DNA of 64,000 nt from Streptomyces swartbergensis (GTDB taxonomy: Bacteria; Actinomycetota; Actinomycetes; Streptomycetales; Streptomycetaceae): positions 1 to 64,000 of the forward strand of contig NZ_NGFN01000001.1 of assembly GCF_002148965.1 (NCBI RefSeq), read 5' to 3'. The notes under the pieces were generated by a model. The model saw only the letters and a list, made by a program, of their open reading frames with translations. It was not told the DNA's origin and did not search any database. The first letter of the stretch is position 1. Each line of letters begins with the position of its first letter. Below, piece by piece: positions 34,312 through 42,692 of the stretch. The position numbers and the translations under genes are program-made.

Positions 34312-35443
34312 ATTCGGAGTAGTCACACCGTCCGTCGAGGTGGCCGGTGTCAAGCAGCCCACCGCGACCGGCAAAGCGCTGTCGGTAGTGGCCTTGCGCA
34401 AGACGTACGGGGACGTCGTCGCGGTCGACGAGGCGTCCATGGAGATCGCGGCCGGGGAGTTCGTCACCTTCCTCGGCGCCTCCGGGTCAGGCAAGACCAC
34501 GACCCTGATGATGATCGCCGGTTTCTGCGAACCGGACTCCGGCACCATCACCGTCGGGGACCGCGACGTCACGAAGCTCGCCCCGCAGAAGCGCAACCTC
34601 GGGTTCGTGTTCCAGCAGTACCTGCTGTTCCCGCACATGACGGTCAGTGAGAACGTCGCCTTCCCGCTCACGCTGCGCGGGGTGCCGAAGGACGAGATCC
34701 GCCGCCGGGTGGGGGAGACCCTGGAGATCGCCGGCCTGTCCGGCTTCGGCAGTCGTCGCCCCCGGGAACTGTCCGGCGGACAGCAGCAGCGCGTCGCCCT
34801 GTGCCGCGCGCTGGTCTACCGCCCGCCGGTCATCCTCATGGACGAGCCGCTCGGCGCCCTGGACAAAAAGCTCCGCGACCAGCTCCAGATCGAGATCAAG
34901 ACGATCCAGCAGGAACTCGGCTTGACCGTCATCTACGTGACCCACGACCAGGAAGAAGCACTGGTCCTGTCGGACCGCATCGCGGTGATGCGCAACGGCC
35001 TGATCGAGCAGTTCGACACGCCCAGGGAACTCTTCGAACGCCCCAGGACTCCCTTCGTCGCGGACTTCCTCGGCGCGGCCAACTTCCTGCCCGGCCGGGT
35101 TCTGCAGAACACCGACGCGCACACCGTGGTGCGCCTGGACCAGTCCGGCGGCCTGCTGAAGGCACGGCGCCACGACCTGGCCTCCGGCACCCCGGTCAAG
35201 GTCGCCGTCCAGCCGGGCCGGCTGCGGGCCTGCGCCCCGGACGACGGTTTCTGTACCGGCACGGTCGAGATCGCCACGTACGTCGGCACCCTGGTCCGCG
35301 CGGGCGTGCGCATCGACGGCGGTGACGCGCCACTGCTGCGCCTGGAGGTACCGGCCGGCCGCGGCCCCGTCACCGGCGAGCGGGTCGGCATCACCGTCGA
35401 CCCGGAGGACGTCAACCTCTTCCCCACCGAACAGGGCGGGTGA
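34304..35443 (+). CDS. ABC transporter ATPase, PotA type
   Basis: A 379-residue ATPase from a GTG inside the end of the binding-protein gene. Walker A GASGSGKTT (about residue 53), the signature LSGGQQQRVA (about 150), Walker B VILMDEP (about 170) and the H-loop VTHDQEE are intact. A C-terminal TOBE domain (about 290-375) is typical of the polyamine and sugar importers. Longer open frames upstream are shadows of the binding-protein gene. Confidence 0.92.
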   Translation: MAEFGVVTPSVEVAGVKQPTATGKALSVVALRKTYGDVVAVDEASMEIAAGEFVTFLGASGSGKTTTLMMIAGFCEPDSGTITVGDRDVTKLAPQKRNLGFVFQQYLLFPHMTVSENVAFPLTLRGVPKDEIRRRVGETLEIAGLSGFGSRRPRELSGGQQQRVALCRALVYRPPVILMDEPLGALDKKLRDQLQIEIKTIQQELGLTVIYVTHDQEEALVLSDRIAVMRNGLIEQFDTPRELFERPRTPFVADFLGAANFLPGRVLQNTDAHTVVRLDQSGGLLKARRHDLASGTPVKVAVQPGRLRACAPDDGFCTGTVEIATYVGTLVRAGVRIDGGDAPLLRLEVPAGRGPVTGERVGITVDPEDVNLFPTEQGG

Positions 35444-35446
35444 GCC

Positions 35447-36343
35447 ATGGCCGCCACCCTGACCGCCCACGCGCCCGCCCGTCCGCGCAAGCTCCTGGCC
35501 TCGCGCAAGACCCGCGTCGGGATCCTCTACGCGCTGCCGGTCGTCGTCTACCTGCTGGTGCTGTTCGTCTACCCGATCTTCAGCACGCTGTTCCTCAGCC
35601 TGAAGAACACCGACGGCTCGCTGACGCTGCACTGGTACGTCGACGCGCTGACCGGCGTCAACCTGTCCGTGCTGTTCACGACGCTGCGGATCTCCGCGGA
35701 GACGGCGCTGTTCAGCCTCGTCTTCGGGTTCATCCTGGCGAACGCGATATCCCGGCTGAAGCCCCTGTGGGCGGGCGTGGCCATGCTGATCGTGGTCGTG
35801 CCGCACTTCATCAGCGCCCTGGTGCGCACCTACGGCTGGATCATCCTGCTCGGCGACAAGGGCCTGGTGAACCAGGCCATGGCCGACCTGTGGGTCCCCG
35901 GGGCGCCGTACCAACTGCTCTACAACGAGATCGGCGTGGTCATCGGCACGACCTCGGTGATGCTGCCCTACACCGTGCTGCTGTTGTACGGCGTGATGCG
36001 CGGCGTGGACCGCCGGCTGCTGGCCGCCGCGGCCAGCATGGGCGCCGGACGCCTGACCATCTTCCGCCGGGTCTACCTGCCGCTGGTCACCCCCGGGCTG
36101 GCCAGTGCCGGACTGCTCAGCTTCATTCTCTCGCTGGGCTACTACATCACCCCGGCCCTGATGGGCGGCCCGAAGCAGACGATGATCGCCTCCCTCATCA
36201 ACCAGCAGGTGATGAAACAGAACCAGTGGAACGGGGCCGCTGCCGAGGGCGTCATCCTGCTGCTGCTCACCTTCGCCGGACTGCTGCTGGTCAAGGTCAT
36301 CACCTCGCTCGGCGCGAGCCGTAAGAAGAGGAGCGCGTCATGA
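35447..36343 (+). CDS. ABC transporter permease, PotB type
   Basis: A 298-residue permease with six predicted membrane helices and the coupling EAA-like loop (DRRLLAAAASMGAGRLTIFRRV, about residues 185-207). It starts 3 bases after the ATPase gene, with its Shine-Dalgarno inside it, and overlaps the next permease (ATGA). Confidence 0.91.
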   Translation: MAATLTAHAPARPRKLLASRKTRVGILYALPVVVYLLVLFVYPIFSTLFLSLKNTDGSLTLHWYVDALTGVNLSVLFTTLRISAETALFSLVFGFILANAISRLKPLWAGVAMLIVVVPHFISALVRTYGWIILLGDKGLVNQAMADLWVPGAPYQLLYNEIGVVIGTTSVMLPYTVLLLYGVMRGVDRRLLAAAASMGAGRLTIFRRVYLPLVTPGLASAGLLSFILSLGYYITPALMGGPKQTMIASLINQQVMKQNQWNGAAAEGVILLLLTFAGLLLVKVITSLGASRKKRSAS

Positions 36344-37206
36344 TGGAGCTGCGCAGAACCCTCGCCGGGCGGATCGCCCTGACCGTCATCGCCACCATGA
36401 TCATGCTGTTCCTGGCGCTGCCGATCATCGTCATCATCGTCACCTCCTTCAGCAACAACGCCTTCGCCGCGTTCCCGCCGGACTCCTGGACGCTCGGCTG
36501 GTACAAGGCGCTGTTCGCCGACGGCAGCAAATGGCCGGCCGCGCTCTCACTGAGCGCACTGGTCGCCGCCCTGAGCACCGTGTTCTCGCTGATCATCGGC
36601 GTGACCGCGGCGACCGCCCTGACCCGCAGCGAACTGCCGCTGCGCTCGGCGGTCTACGCTCTGGTCCTCGGGCCGCTGCTCATCCCGCAGATCGTCACCG
36701 CGCTGGGCCTGTTCCTGCTCTTCGAACCGGCCTCGATGCTGGGCAGCCCGCTCGCCATCGCCCTCGGGCACACTGTGCTGGCCTCGCCGATCGCGGTGCT
36801 GATCCTGGTGGCGACTCTGCGCGGGATCGACGAACGGCTGGAGGACGCCGCCGCCAGCATGGGCGCCGGCCGCCTGACCGTCGCCCGGCGGATCACGTTC
36901 CCCCTGGCTGCCCCCGGGATGATCGCGGCGGCGATCTTCTCCTTCATCACCAGCTTCGACGAGTTCTACATCTCGCAGTTCCTGTCCTCGGTCGACACCG
37001 TCACCCTGCCGGTGCAGGTCTACAACTCCCTGACGTTCGACATCGATCCCAGCGTGACCGCGATCAGCGCGATCCTGATCGCCTTCGCGATCCTCGCCCT
37101 CGCCCTGGTGGCCCTGGTGCGCTGGCTCGGCTCCGGACGGCAGGACTCCCTGCTGTCGGTCGAGAACACGGCAGGGATCGCCGCCCCCGGAGGTGAGGCC
37201 GTATGA
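36340..37206 (+). CDS. ABC transporter permease, PotC type
   Basis: A 288-residue permease with six helices and the loop DERLEDAAASMGAGRLTVAR (about residues 167-186), the partner of the preceding permease. The C-terminal SFDEFYISQFLSS is typical of PotC. It overlaps the aminotransferase gene by 4 bases, which ties transport and catabolism to one message. Confidence 0.91.
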   Translation: MMELRRTLAGRIALTVIATMIMLFLALPIIVIIVTSFSNNAFAAFPPDSWTLGWYKALFADGSKWPAALSLSALVAALSTVFSLIIGVTAATALTRSELPLRSAVYALVLGPLLIPQIVTALGLFLLFEPASMLGSPLAIALGHTVLASPIAVLILVATLRGIDERLEDAAASMGAGRLTVARRITFPLAAPGMIAAAIFSFITSFDEFYISQFLSSVDTVTLPVQVYNSLTFDIDPSVTAISAILIAFAILALALVALVRWLGSGRQDSLLSVENTAGIAAPGGEAV

Positions 37207-38558
37207 CCGCCACCGCTCAGCGGCACCTGCTGCTGAACATGACCGCCAACGGATCGCTCGCGAAGCCCGGCAAGGACCTCTTCGTCGTGCGCCACGGCGA
37301 GGGCCCGTACGTCGACGACGCGGCCGGCAACCGCTACATCGACGGCCTGTCCGGGCTGTACTGCTGTCAGATCGGCTACTCCTACGCCGACGAGATCGCC
37401 GAAGCGGCCCAGAAGCAGCTGCGCGAACTCTGCTACAGCCCCCTGTGGTCGGATTCCGCGCACCCCACCGGCCTGGCTCTCGCGGAGCGTCTCGCCGCCC
37501 TGGCCCCCGACGGCATCGAGCACGTCTTCTTCAGCGGCGGCGGCGCCGAGGCGGTGGAGACCGCCTGGAAGATCGCCCGCAGGTACCACACCCTGCGCGG
37601 CGAGGCGGGCCGGATCAAGGCGATCGCCCGGCGCGGCGCCTACCACGGCCTGACCCTCGGGGCGCTGTCCTTCACGGACGACCCCGGCCTCACCGAGCCG
37701 TACGGGCCGCCCGCCGTGGAGACTCACTTCGTCGCCAACACCAACCGGACCGCCCTGCAACAGCCCCTCGACGAGGCGGCCTTCACCGCGTACCTGCTCG
37801 ACGACGTGGAGGCCACGGTCCTCGCCGCGGGACCGGAGAGCGTCGCCATGCTCATCGCCGAGCCGGTGCAGAACCGGGGCGGCTGCATCACCCCGCCCAC
37901 CGGCTACTGGGAGGGTCTGCGCCGACTGGCCGACCGGTACGGCTTCCTGCTGGTCGCCGACGAGGTCATCACCGCCTTCGGACGGCTCGGAGAGTGGTTC
38001 GGCGGCGAGTGCTACGGCGCCCGGCCGGACATCGTCACCGTCGCCAAGGGCATCACCGCGGGCTACGCCCCGATGGGCGCGACCCTGGTCTCGGACCGCG
38101 TCGCCGAGGTGATCAACCAGCCCGGCGAGGTCCTCAACCACGGCTACACCTTCAGCGGCCACCCGCTGAGCGCGGCCATCGCCCTGCGCAGCCTGGAGAT
38201 CATGGAGCGGGACCGGATCCTGGAGAACGTCCGCGGCCACCAGGGCCACCTGGCCCGGCGCATGGCCTCCCTCGGCGAGCTGCCGATCGTGGGTGACGTC
38301 CGCGGCGCCGGATACTTCTACGCCCTCGAACTCGTCGGCGACCTCGACGGCGGCGGCTTCAGCGACACCGCCCGCGCCGCGCTCGTCGCCGACCTGATCC
38401 CGCGCCGGCTGCGCGAGGCCGGGCTGCTCGCCCGCGTCTACAACCGAGCCGCCCCGCTGGTGCAGATCGCGCCTCCGCTGATCAGCGACCGCGCACTGCT
38501 GGACCGTATCGCCGACATCATCGCGGACACCCTCGCCGAGGCCTCCGCCCGCCTCTGA
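37203..38558 (+). CDS. class III aminotransferase of the amine cluster
   Basis: A 451-residue omega-transaminase. FFSGGGAEAVETAWKIAR (about residues 103-120), VADEVITAFGRLGEWFG (about 255, PLP-pyridine Asp) and VAKGITAGYAPMGA (about 285, Schiff-base Lys) are present. The R-x-x-Y-H-G segment and the H-G-Y-T-F-S-G-H-P pattern are those of diamine and beta-alanine/omega-amino acid:pyruvate transaminases. It is coupled to the permease gene and 23 bases from the second deacylase. Likely role: transaminate a terminal amine imported by the ABC system to an aldehyde. Confidence 0.85.
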   Translation: MTATAQRHLLLNMTANGSLAKPGKDLFVVRHGEGPYVDDAAGNRYIDGLSGLYCCQIGYSYADEIAEAAQKQLRELCYSPLWSDSAHPTGLALAERLAALAPDGIEHVFFSGGGAEAVETAWKIARRYHTLRGEAGRIKAIARRGAYHGLTLGALSFTDDPGLTEPYGPPAVETHFVANTNRTALQQPLDEAAFTAYLLDDVEATVLAAGPESVAMLIAEPVQNRGGCITPPTGYWEGLRRLADRYGFLLVADEVITAFGRLGEWFGGECYGARPDIVTVAKGITAGYAPMGATLVSDRVAEVINQPGEVLNHGYTFSGHPLSAAIALRSLEIMERDRILENVRGHQGHLARRMASLGELPIVGDVRGAGYFYALELVGDLDGGGFSDTARAALVADLIPRRLREAGLLARVYNRAAPLVQIAPPLISDRALLDRIADIIADTLAEASARL

Positions 38559-38581
38559 TCGACCATTTCGAAAGGAACGAC

Positions 38582-39535
38582 ATGTACTCCATCGGCCCCC
38601 TGACCGTCGCCCCCGGCGAGCGCGCCCAGGGTCTGATCCCGGTCGGCACCAGCAGCTACGGCGTGGAGCTCGGCATCCCGCTGATCGTCGTCAACGGCAC
38701 CGAGGACGGCCCGGTCCTGTGCGTGGACGCCGGTGTCCACGGTGACGAGTACGACGGCCAGGAGGCCATCCGCCGCGTCCTCGCCGCGATCGACCCGGCC
38801 GGCCTGCGCGGCACCCTCGTCGGCATCCCCTGCATGAACACCCCCGCCTTCGAGGCGGCGGCCCGCACCAGCGGCCTGGACTACCTGAACCTCAACCGGA
38901 TCTTCCCGGGTGACGCGGACGGCTCGTACTCGCTGCGCCTGGCCGCCACCTTCGTCGAGCAGGTCGTCCCCGCCATCGACGCCCTGGTCGACCTGCACAC
39001 GGGCGGCACGTTCGGCGAGATCGCCCCGCTCGTCATCCTCCAGGGCGGCTACGAGGACCTGGCGACGGACCTCGCCCTCGCGGCCGGGCACGAGCTGGTC
39101 TGGAAGGGCGGCAAGTGGGGCGGCACGGTCCGCCACCCCACCCTCGCGGCCGGCAAGCCCGCCGTCACCATCGAGGCGGGCGGCGGCACCTACCGCGAGC
39201 AGAACGTCGCCCTGCACGTCCACTCGATCCGCAACATCATGCGCCGGCTCGGCATGATCGACGGCGAGGCGGAGCTGCGTGACAGCTACACGACCGTCTC
39301 CGGCACCTTCGCCCGGTCCGCCGCGGGCGGCTTCTTCCTCGGCCACGCCGAGCCCGGCGAGACCTGCAAGGAAGGCGACCTGATCGCCCAGATCGTCGAC
39401 CACTACGGCAACACGCTGGAGGAGGTCCGCGCCCCGCAGGACGGCATCGTGCTCTGGGTGCGCCGGATCCGCACCGTGCGGCCGGGCGACGAGGTGGTCA
39501 TCTTCGGTGAGGTGCAGGGAGAGATCCAGCCATGA
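38582..39535 (+). CDS. aspartoacylase/succinylglutamate desuccinylase-family deacylase, second copy
   Basis: A 317-residue zinc amidohydrolase with HGDE (His53, Glu56) and DLHTGG (His about 139). It is only moderately similar to the one at 32151 and has its own C-terminal beta domain with P-G-D-E-V-V near the end, as in DoeB-like and MdeA-type proteins. A GAAAGGAACGAC ribosome binding stretch precedes the ATG. It overlaps the aldehyde dehydrogenase gene by ATGA. Two deacylases in one operon suggests two different acyl-amide bonds in the substrate or in an intermediate. Confidence 0.82.
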   Translation: MYSIGPLTVAPGERAQGLIPVGTSSYGVELGIPLIVVNGTEDGPVLCVDAGVHGDEYDGQEAIRRVLAAIDPAGLRGTLVGIPCMNTPAFEAAARTSGLDYLNLNRIFPGDADGSYSLRLAATFVEQVVPAIDALVDLHTGGTFGEIAPLVILQGGYEDLATDLALAAGHELVWKGGKWGGTVRHPTLAAGKPAVTIEAGGGTYREQNVALHVHSIRNIMRRLGMIDGEAELRDSYTTVSGTFARSAAGGFFLGHAEPGETCKEGDLIAQIVDHYGNTLEEVRAPQDGIVLWVRRIRTVRPGDEVVIFGEVQGEIQP

Positions 39536-40995
39536 GCGGTGAACTCCCGCTGACCGAGCTGCTGCTGATCGACGGCAAGCGGGCTCCCGCCGCCGACGGC
39601 CGGAGCTTCACGGTCCTCGACCCGTCGGACGGCACGGCCCTCGCCGAGGTCTCCCACGCCGGCCCGGCCGACGTCGACCAGGCGGTGGCGGCGGCGCGCG
39701 CGGCGTTCACCTCCCCCGAGTGGGCGCGGATGCGCGCCGCGGACCGGGGCAGGCTCCTCCTGCGCATCGCGGAGGCGATCCGGCGCGAGGGCGAGTGGCT
39801 GGCGCGTCTGGAGTGCCAGGACGTCGGCAAGCCGCTCAGCCAGGCGAAGGCCGATGTCGAGTCCGCCGCCCGCTACTTCGAGTTCTACGCGGGCATCGCC
39901 GACAAGCTCGGCGGCTCCACGATCCCCCTCGGATCCGGTCTGATCGACTACACCGTGCGCGAGCCGATCGGGGTCTCCGGCCAGATCATCCCGTTCAACT
40001 ACCCGCTCCAGAACACCGCGCGGGGCTCCGCGCCGGCACTGGCCGCGGGCTGCACGGTGGTGCTCAAGCCCTCCCCGGAGGCGCCGCTCACCCCGCTGGA
40101 GATCGGCCGTATCGCACTGGAGTGCGGGCTGCCGCCGGGCGTGCTGAACGTCGTACCCGGCGACGGCGAGACCGGCGCCGCCCTCGCCGGGCACCCCGGC
40201 ATCGACCAGGTCACCTTCACCGGCTCGGTGCCGACCGGCATCAAGGTCGCCCAGGCGGCCGCCGCCAACGTGGTGCCCTCGGTGACCGAACTGGGCGGGA
40301 AGTCGCCGTTCGTCGTCTTCGCGGACGCCGACTTCGACCTGGCGCTGAAGGCCGTCCTGGGCGCGTCGTTCAGCAACGCCGGGCAGATGTGCTCGGCGGG
40401 CACCCGGCTGCTGCTCCAGCGCGGCGCCGAGGAGTTCCTGGACCGCCTGGTCGAGAAGATCGCGGGCCTGCGCGTCGGGCCGGGTCTCACGGACCCGGAC
40501 ATCGGCCCGCTGGTCGCCGCCCGCCAGCGCGACCGGGTCCTCGGATACCTGGAACTGGCCCGGCAGGAAGGCGCCGTGGCGCGGGTCGGGGGAGGCGCCC
40601 CGGCGGCCCCCGAACTCGCCGACGGCTACTACGTCGAGCCGACCGTCCTCACCGGCCTGACCAACCAGGCCCGGTGCGCCCGCGAGGAGATCTTCGGCCC
40701 CGTCGTCACCGTCATCGAGTTCGACGACGCGGACGAGGCGCTGGACATCGCCAACGACAGCCCGTACGGCCTGTCCTCCTACGTCTGGACCCGCGACATC
40801 GACAAGGCGATGCGCCTCGCGGAGGGCATCCGCGCCGGCCAGGTCTACGTCAACGCCACCGGCGTCGGCACCGGCGTCGAGCTGCCCTTCGGCGGCTACA
40901 AGCACAGTGGCTGGGGCCGCGAGAAGGGCCTCGAAGCGCTGGCGAGCTACACGCAGACGAAGAACGTCTGCATCGGATTCGGAGACCGGTCATGA
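39532..40995 (+). CDS. aldehyde dehydrogenase of the amine cluster
   Basis: A 487-residue NAD(P)-dependent dehydrogenase close to betaine-aldehyde and gamma-aminobutyraldehyde dehydrogenases. PFNYPLQNTARGSAPALAAG (about residues 157-176), the base in TELGGKSPF (about 255) and catalytic Cys in NAGQMCSAG (about 290) are visible. It probably oxidises the aldehyde produced by the amine oxidases or the transaminase. Overlaps the neighbours on both sides by 4 bases. Confidence 0.87.
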   Translation: MSGELPLTELLLIDGKRAPAADGRSFTVLDPSDGTALAEVSHAGPADVDQAVAAARAAFTSPEWARMRAADRGRLLLRIAEAIRREGEWLARLECQDVGKPLSQAKADVESAARYFEFYAGIADKLGGSTIPLGSGLIDYTVREPIGVSGQIIPFNYPLQNTARGSAPALAAGCTVVLKPSPEAPLTPLEIGRIALECGLPPGVLNVVPGDGETGAALAGHPGIDQVTFTGSVPTGIKVAQAAAANVVPSVTELGGKSPFVVFADADFDLALKAVLGASFSNAGQMCSAGTRLLLQRGAEEFLDRLVEKIAGLRVGPGLTDPDIGPLVAARQRDRVLGYLELARQEGAVARVGGGAPAAPELADGYYVEPTVLTGLTNQARCAREEIFGPVVTVIEFDDADEALDIANDSPYGLSSYVWTRDIDKAMRLAEGIRAGQVYVNATGVGTGVELPFGGYKHSGWGREKGLEALASYTQTKNVCIGFGDRS

Positions 40996-41930
40996 GGTAT
41001 CGCACGCTGGGCGAACGCGGCCCGGCCGTCTCCGTGGTCGGCGTCGGCGGCAACAACTTCGGCTCCCGCCTCGACGAGGACGGCACGAAGGCCGTCGTCC
41101 ACGCGGCCCTCGACGCGGGGATCACCCTGTTCGACACCGCCGACATGTACGGCGGGTTCGGCGAGAGCGGCGGTGCCCGCGGCGACGGTGAACGCCTCCT
41201 CGGCGCCGCTCTCAAGGGCCGTCGTGACGACGTCGTCCTCGCCACCAAGTTCGGCATGGAGATGGGCCCCGAGGCCGACCTGTACGGCCGGCGCGGAGCC
41301 CGCCCCTACATCCGGTACGCCGTCGAGTCCTCCTTGCGCCGGCTCGGCACCGACCGGATCGACCTGTACCAGTACCACGAGCCGGACGGCGTCACCCCGC
41401 TGGAGGAGACGGTCGCCGCCCTGCGGGAACTCGTGGCCGAGGGCAAGATCGGGTACATCGGCTGCTCCAACCTCCCGGCCGGGCAGCTCACCGACGCCTT
41501 CGTCAGCACCCAGGCCCGCTACCACCTGCTCGACCGCAGCGTGGAGAACGACCTGATCCCGGCCTGCCTGCGCCACGGCATGGGTCTCCTGCCGTACTAC
41601 CCGCTGGCCAACGGCCTGCTCAGCGGCAAGTACCGGCGCGGTCAGCAGCCCCCGCCCGGCAGCCGGCTGTCCTGGCGTGAGGGCTGGCTCACCGACGCGG
41701 CCCTCGACCGCGTCGAGGCACTCACCGCGTACGCCGCCGAGCGCGGCCTGACCCTCCTCCAGGTCGCCGTGGGCGGACTGGCCGCACTCCCCGCGGTCGG
41801 CTCGGTCATCTGCGGCGCCATGAACCCAGCCCAGGTCACCGCCAACGCGGCGGCGGCCGACTGGATCCCCGACGCGGCCGACCTGGCCGCCCTCGACGCG
41901 ATCGTCACGCCCGGCGAACGCGTCGTCTGA
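40992..41930 (+). CDS. aldo/keto reductase of the amine cluster
   Basis: A 312-residue NADPH reductase of the AKR fold. The catalytic tetrad can be placed: Asp in LFDTADMYG and Tyr in the same motif (about residues 44-52), Lys in LATKFGM (about 82), His in YQYHEPDG (about 133). The C-terminal SVICGAMNPAQV is the NADP-binding part. It may reduce an aldehyde that the dehydrogenase does not take, or a keto intermediate. Confidence 0.85.
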   Translation: MRYRTLGERGPAVSVVGVGGNNFGSRLDEDGTKAVVHAALDAGITLFDTADMYGGFGESGGARGDGERLLGAALKGRRDDVVLATKFGMEMGPEADLYGRRGARPYIRYAVESSLRRLGTDRIDLYQYHEPDGVTPLEETVAALRELVAEGKIGYIGCSNLPAGQLTDAFVSTQARYHLLDRSVENDLIPACLRHGMGLLPYYPLANGLLSGKYRRGQQPPPGSRLSWREGWLTDAALDRVEALTAYAAERGLTLLQVAVGGLAALPAVGSVICGAMNPAQVTANAAAADWIPDAADLAALDAIVTPGERVV

Positions 41931-41975
41931 AGCCACCCCGTCCCCTTCTGAATCCGCGAATTGAGGCTAGACACC

Positions 41976-42641
41976 ATGCGAGAGATCGTCACCTTCGACG
42001 CCTATGCCACCCTGGTCGACTTCCAGCTCGGCCCCACCACCCTGAAGGCCTTGGAGGACCGGCTGGATCTGGACAACCTCGATGTCGACGAGTTCCTCGA
42101 CGACTTCCGCGTCATGCGCTTCCAGGCCGTCCTGGAGGCCTACCGCCCTTACCACGAGATCCTGCACTCCAGCCTGCGCAACGCCATGCGCCTGCACGGC
42201 CTGGAGTACCGGAAGTCCGACGGCGACGCTCTCGTGGAGGCCGTCCCCACCTTCGGCCCGTTCCCGGAGGTCCCGGACGCCCTGCGGCAGCTCAAGACCA
42301 AGTACGAGATCGCCATCATCTCCAACACCGACGACAACCTGATCGCGCGCAACGTCGAGAACATCGGCGTCGAGTTCGACTACGTCATCACCGCTCAGCA
42401 GGCCGGCGCCTACAAGCCGGACCGGCAGACCTTCGAGCACGCCTTCAAGACCATGGGCGTCGAGCCGTCCCAGGTCATCCACACCGCCCAGGGCTGGGAG
42501 TACGACCACATCCCGACGCGCGACCTCGGCCTGAAGCGCCGGGTGTGGATCAACCGCTACGGCCGCAAGGGCAGCGCCGACTACCAGCCGTACGACGAAC
42601 TGCCCGACATGACGGGTCTGCCGAAGCTGCTCGGCTGCTGA
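41976..42641 (+). CDS. HAD-superfamily hydrolase, haloacid dehalogenase type II-like
   Basis: A 221-residue HAD protein. The nucleophile is Asp8 in TFDAYATLVD; motif II Ser is in IISNTDDN, motif III Lys in AYKPDRQ. In true L-2-haloacid dehalogenases the third block reads S-S-N-x-W-D; here it is HTAQGWEYDH, so the residues that hold the substrate carboxylate and water are changed. A phosphatase or another hydrolytic role is as likely as dehalogenation. It starts at the ATG at 41976; the open frame from a TTG at 41961 is not needed. Confidence 0.8.
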   Translation: MREIVTFDAYATLVDFQLGPTTLKALEDRLDLDNLDVDEFLDDFRVMRFQAVLEAYRPYHEILHSSLRNAMRLHGLEYRKSDGDALVEAVPTFGPFPEVPDALRQLKTKYEIAIISNTDDNLIARNVENIGVEFDYVITAQQAGAYKPDRQTFEHAFKTMGVEPSQVIHTAQGWEYDHIPTRDLGLKRRVWINRYGRKGSADYQPYDELPDMTGLPKLLGC

Positions 42642-42692
42642 CAGCCCGGCGACACGGCGACACAGGACCGAGAACACGACAGGACGCACGCC

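Noticed and set aside
33070-34671. Minus-strand open frame of 533 codons
   Set aside because: Antisense to the binding-protein and ATPase genes, whose own translations carry a lipobox and all ATPase motifs.
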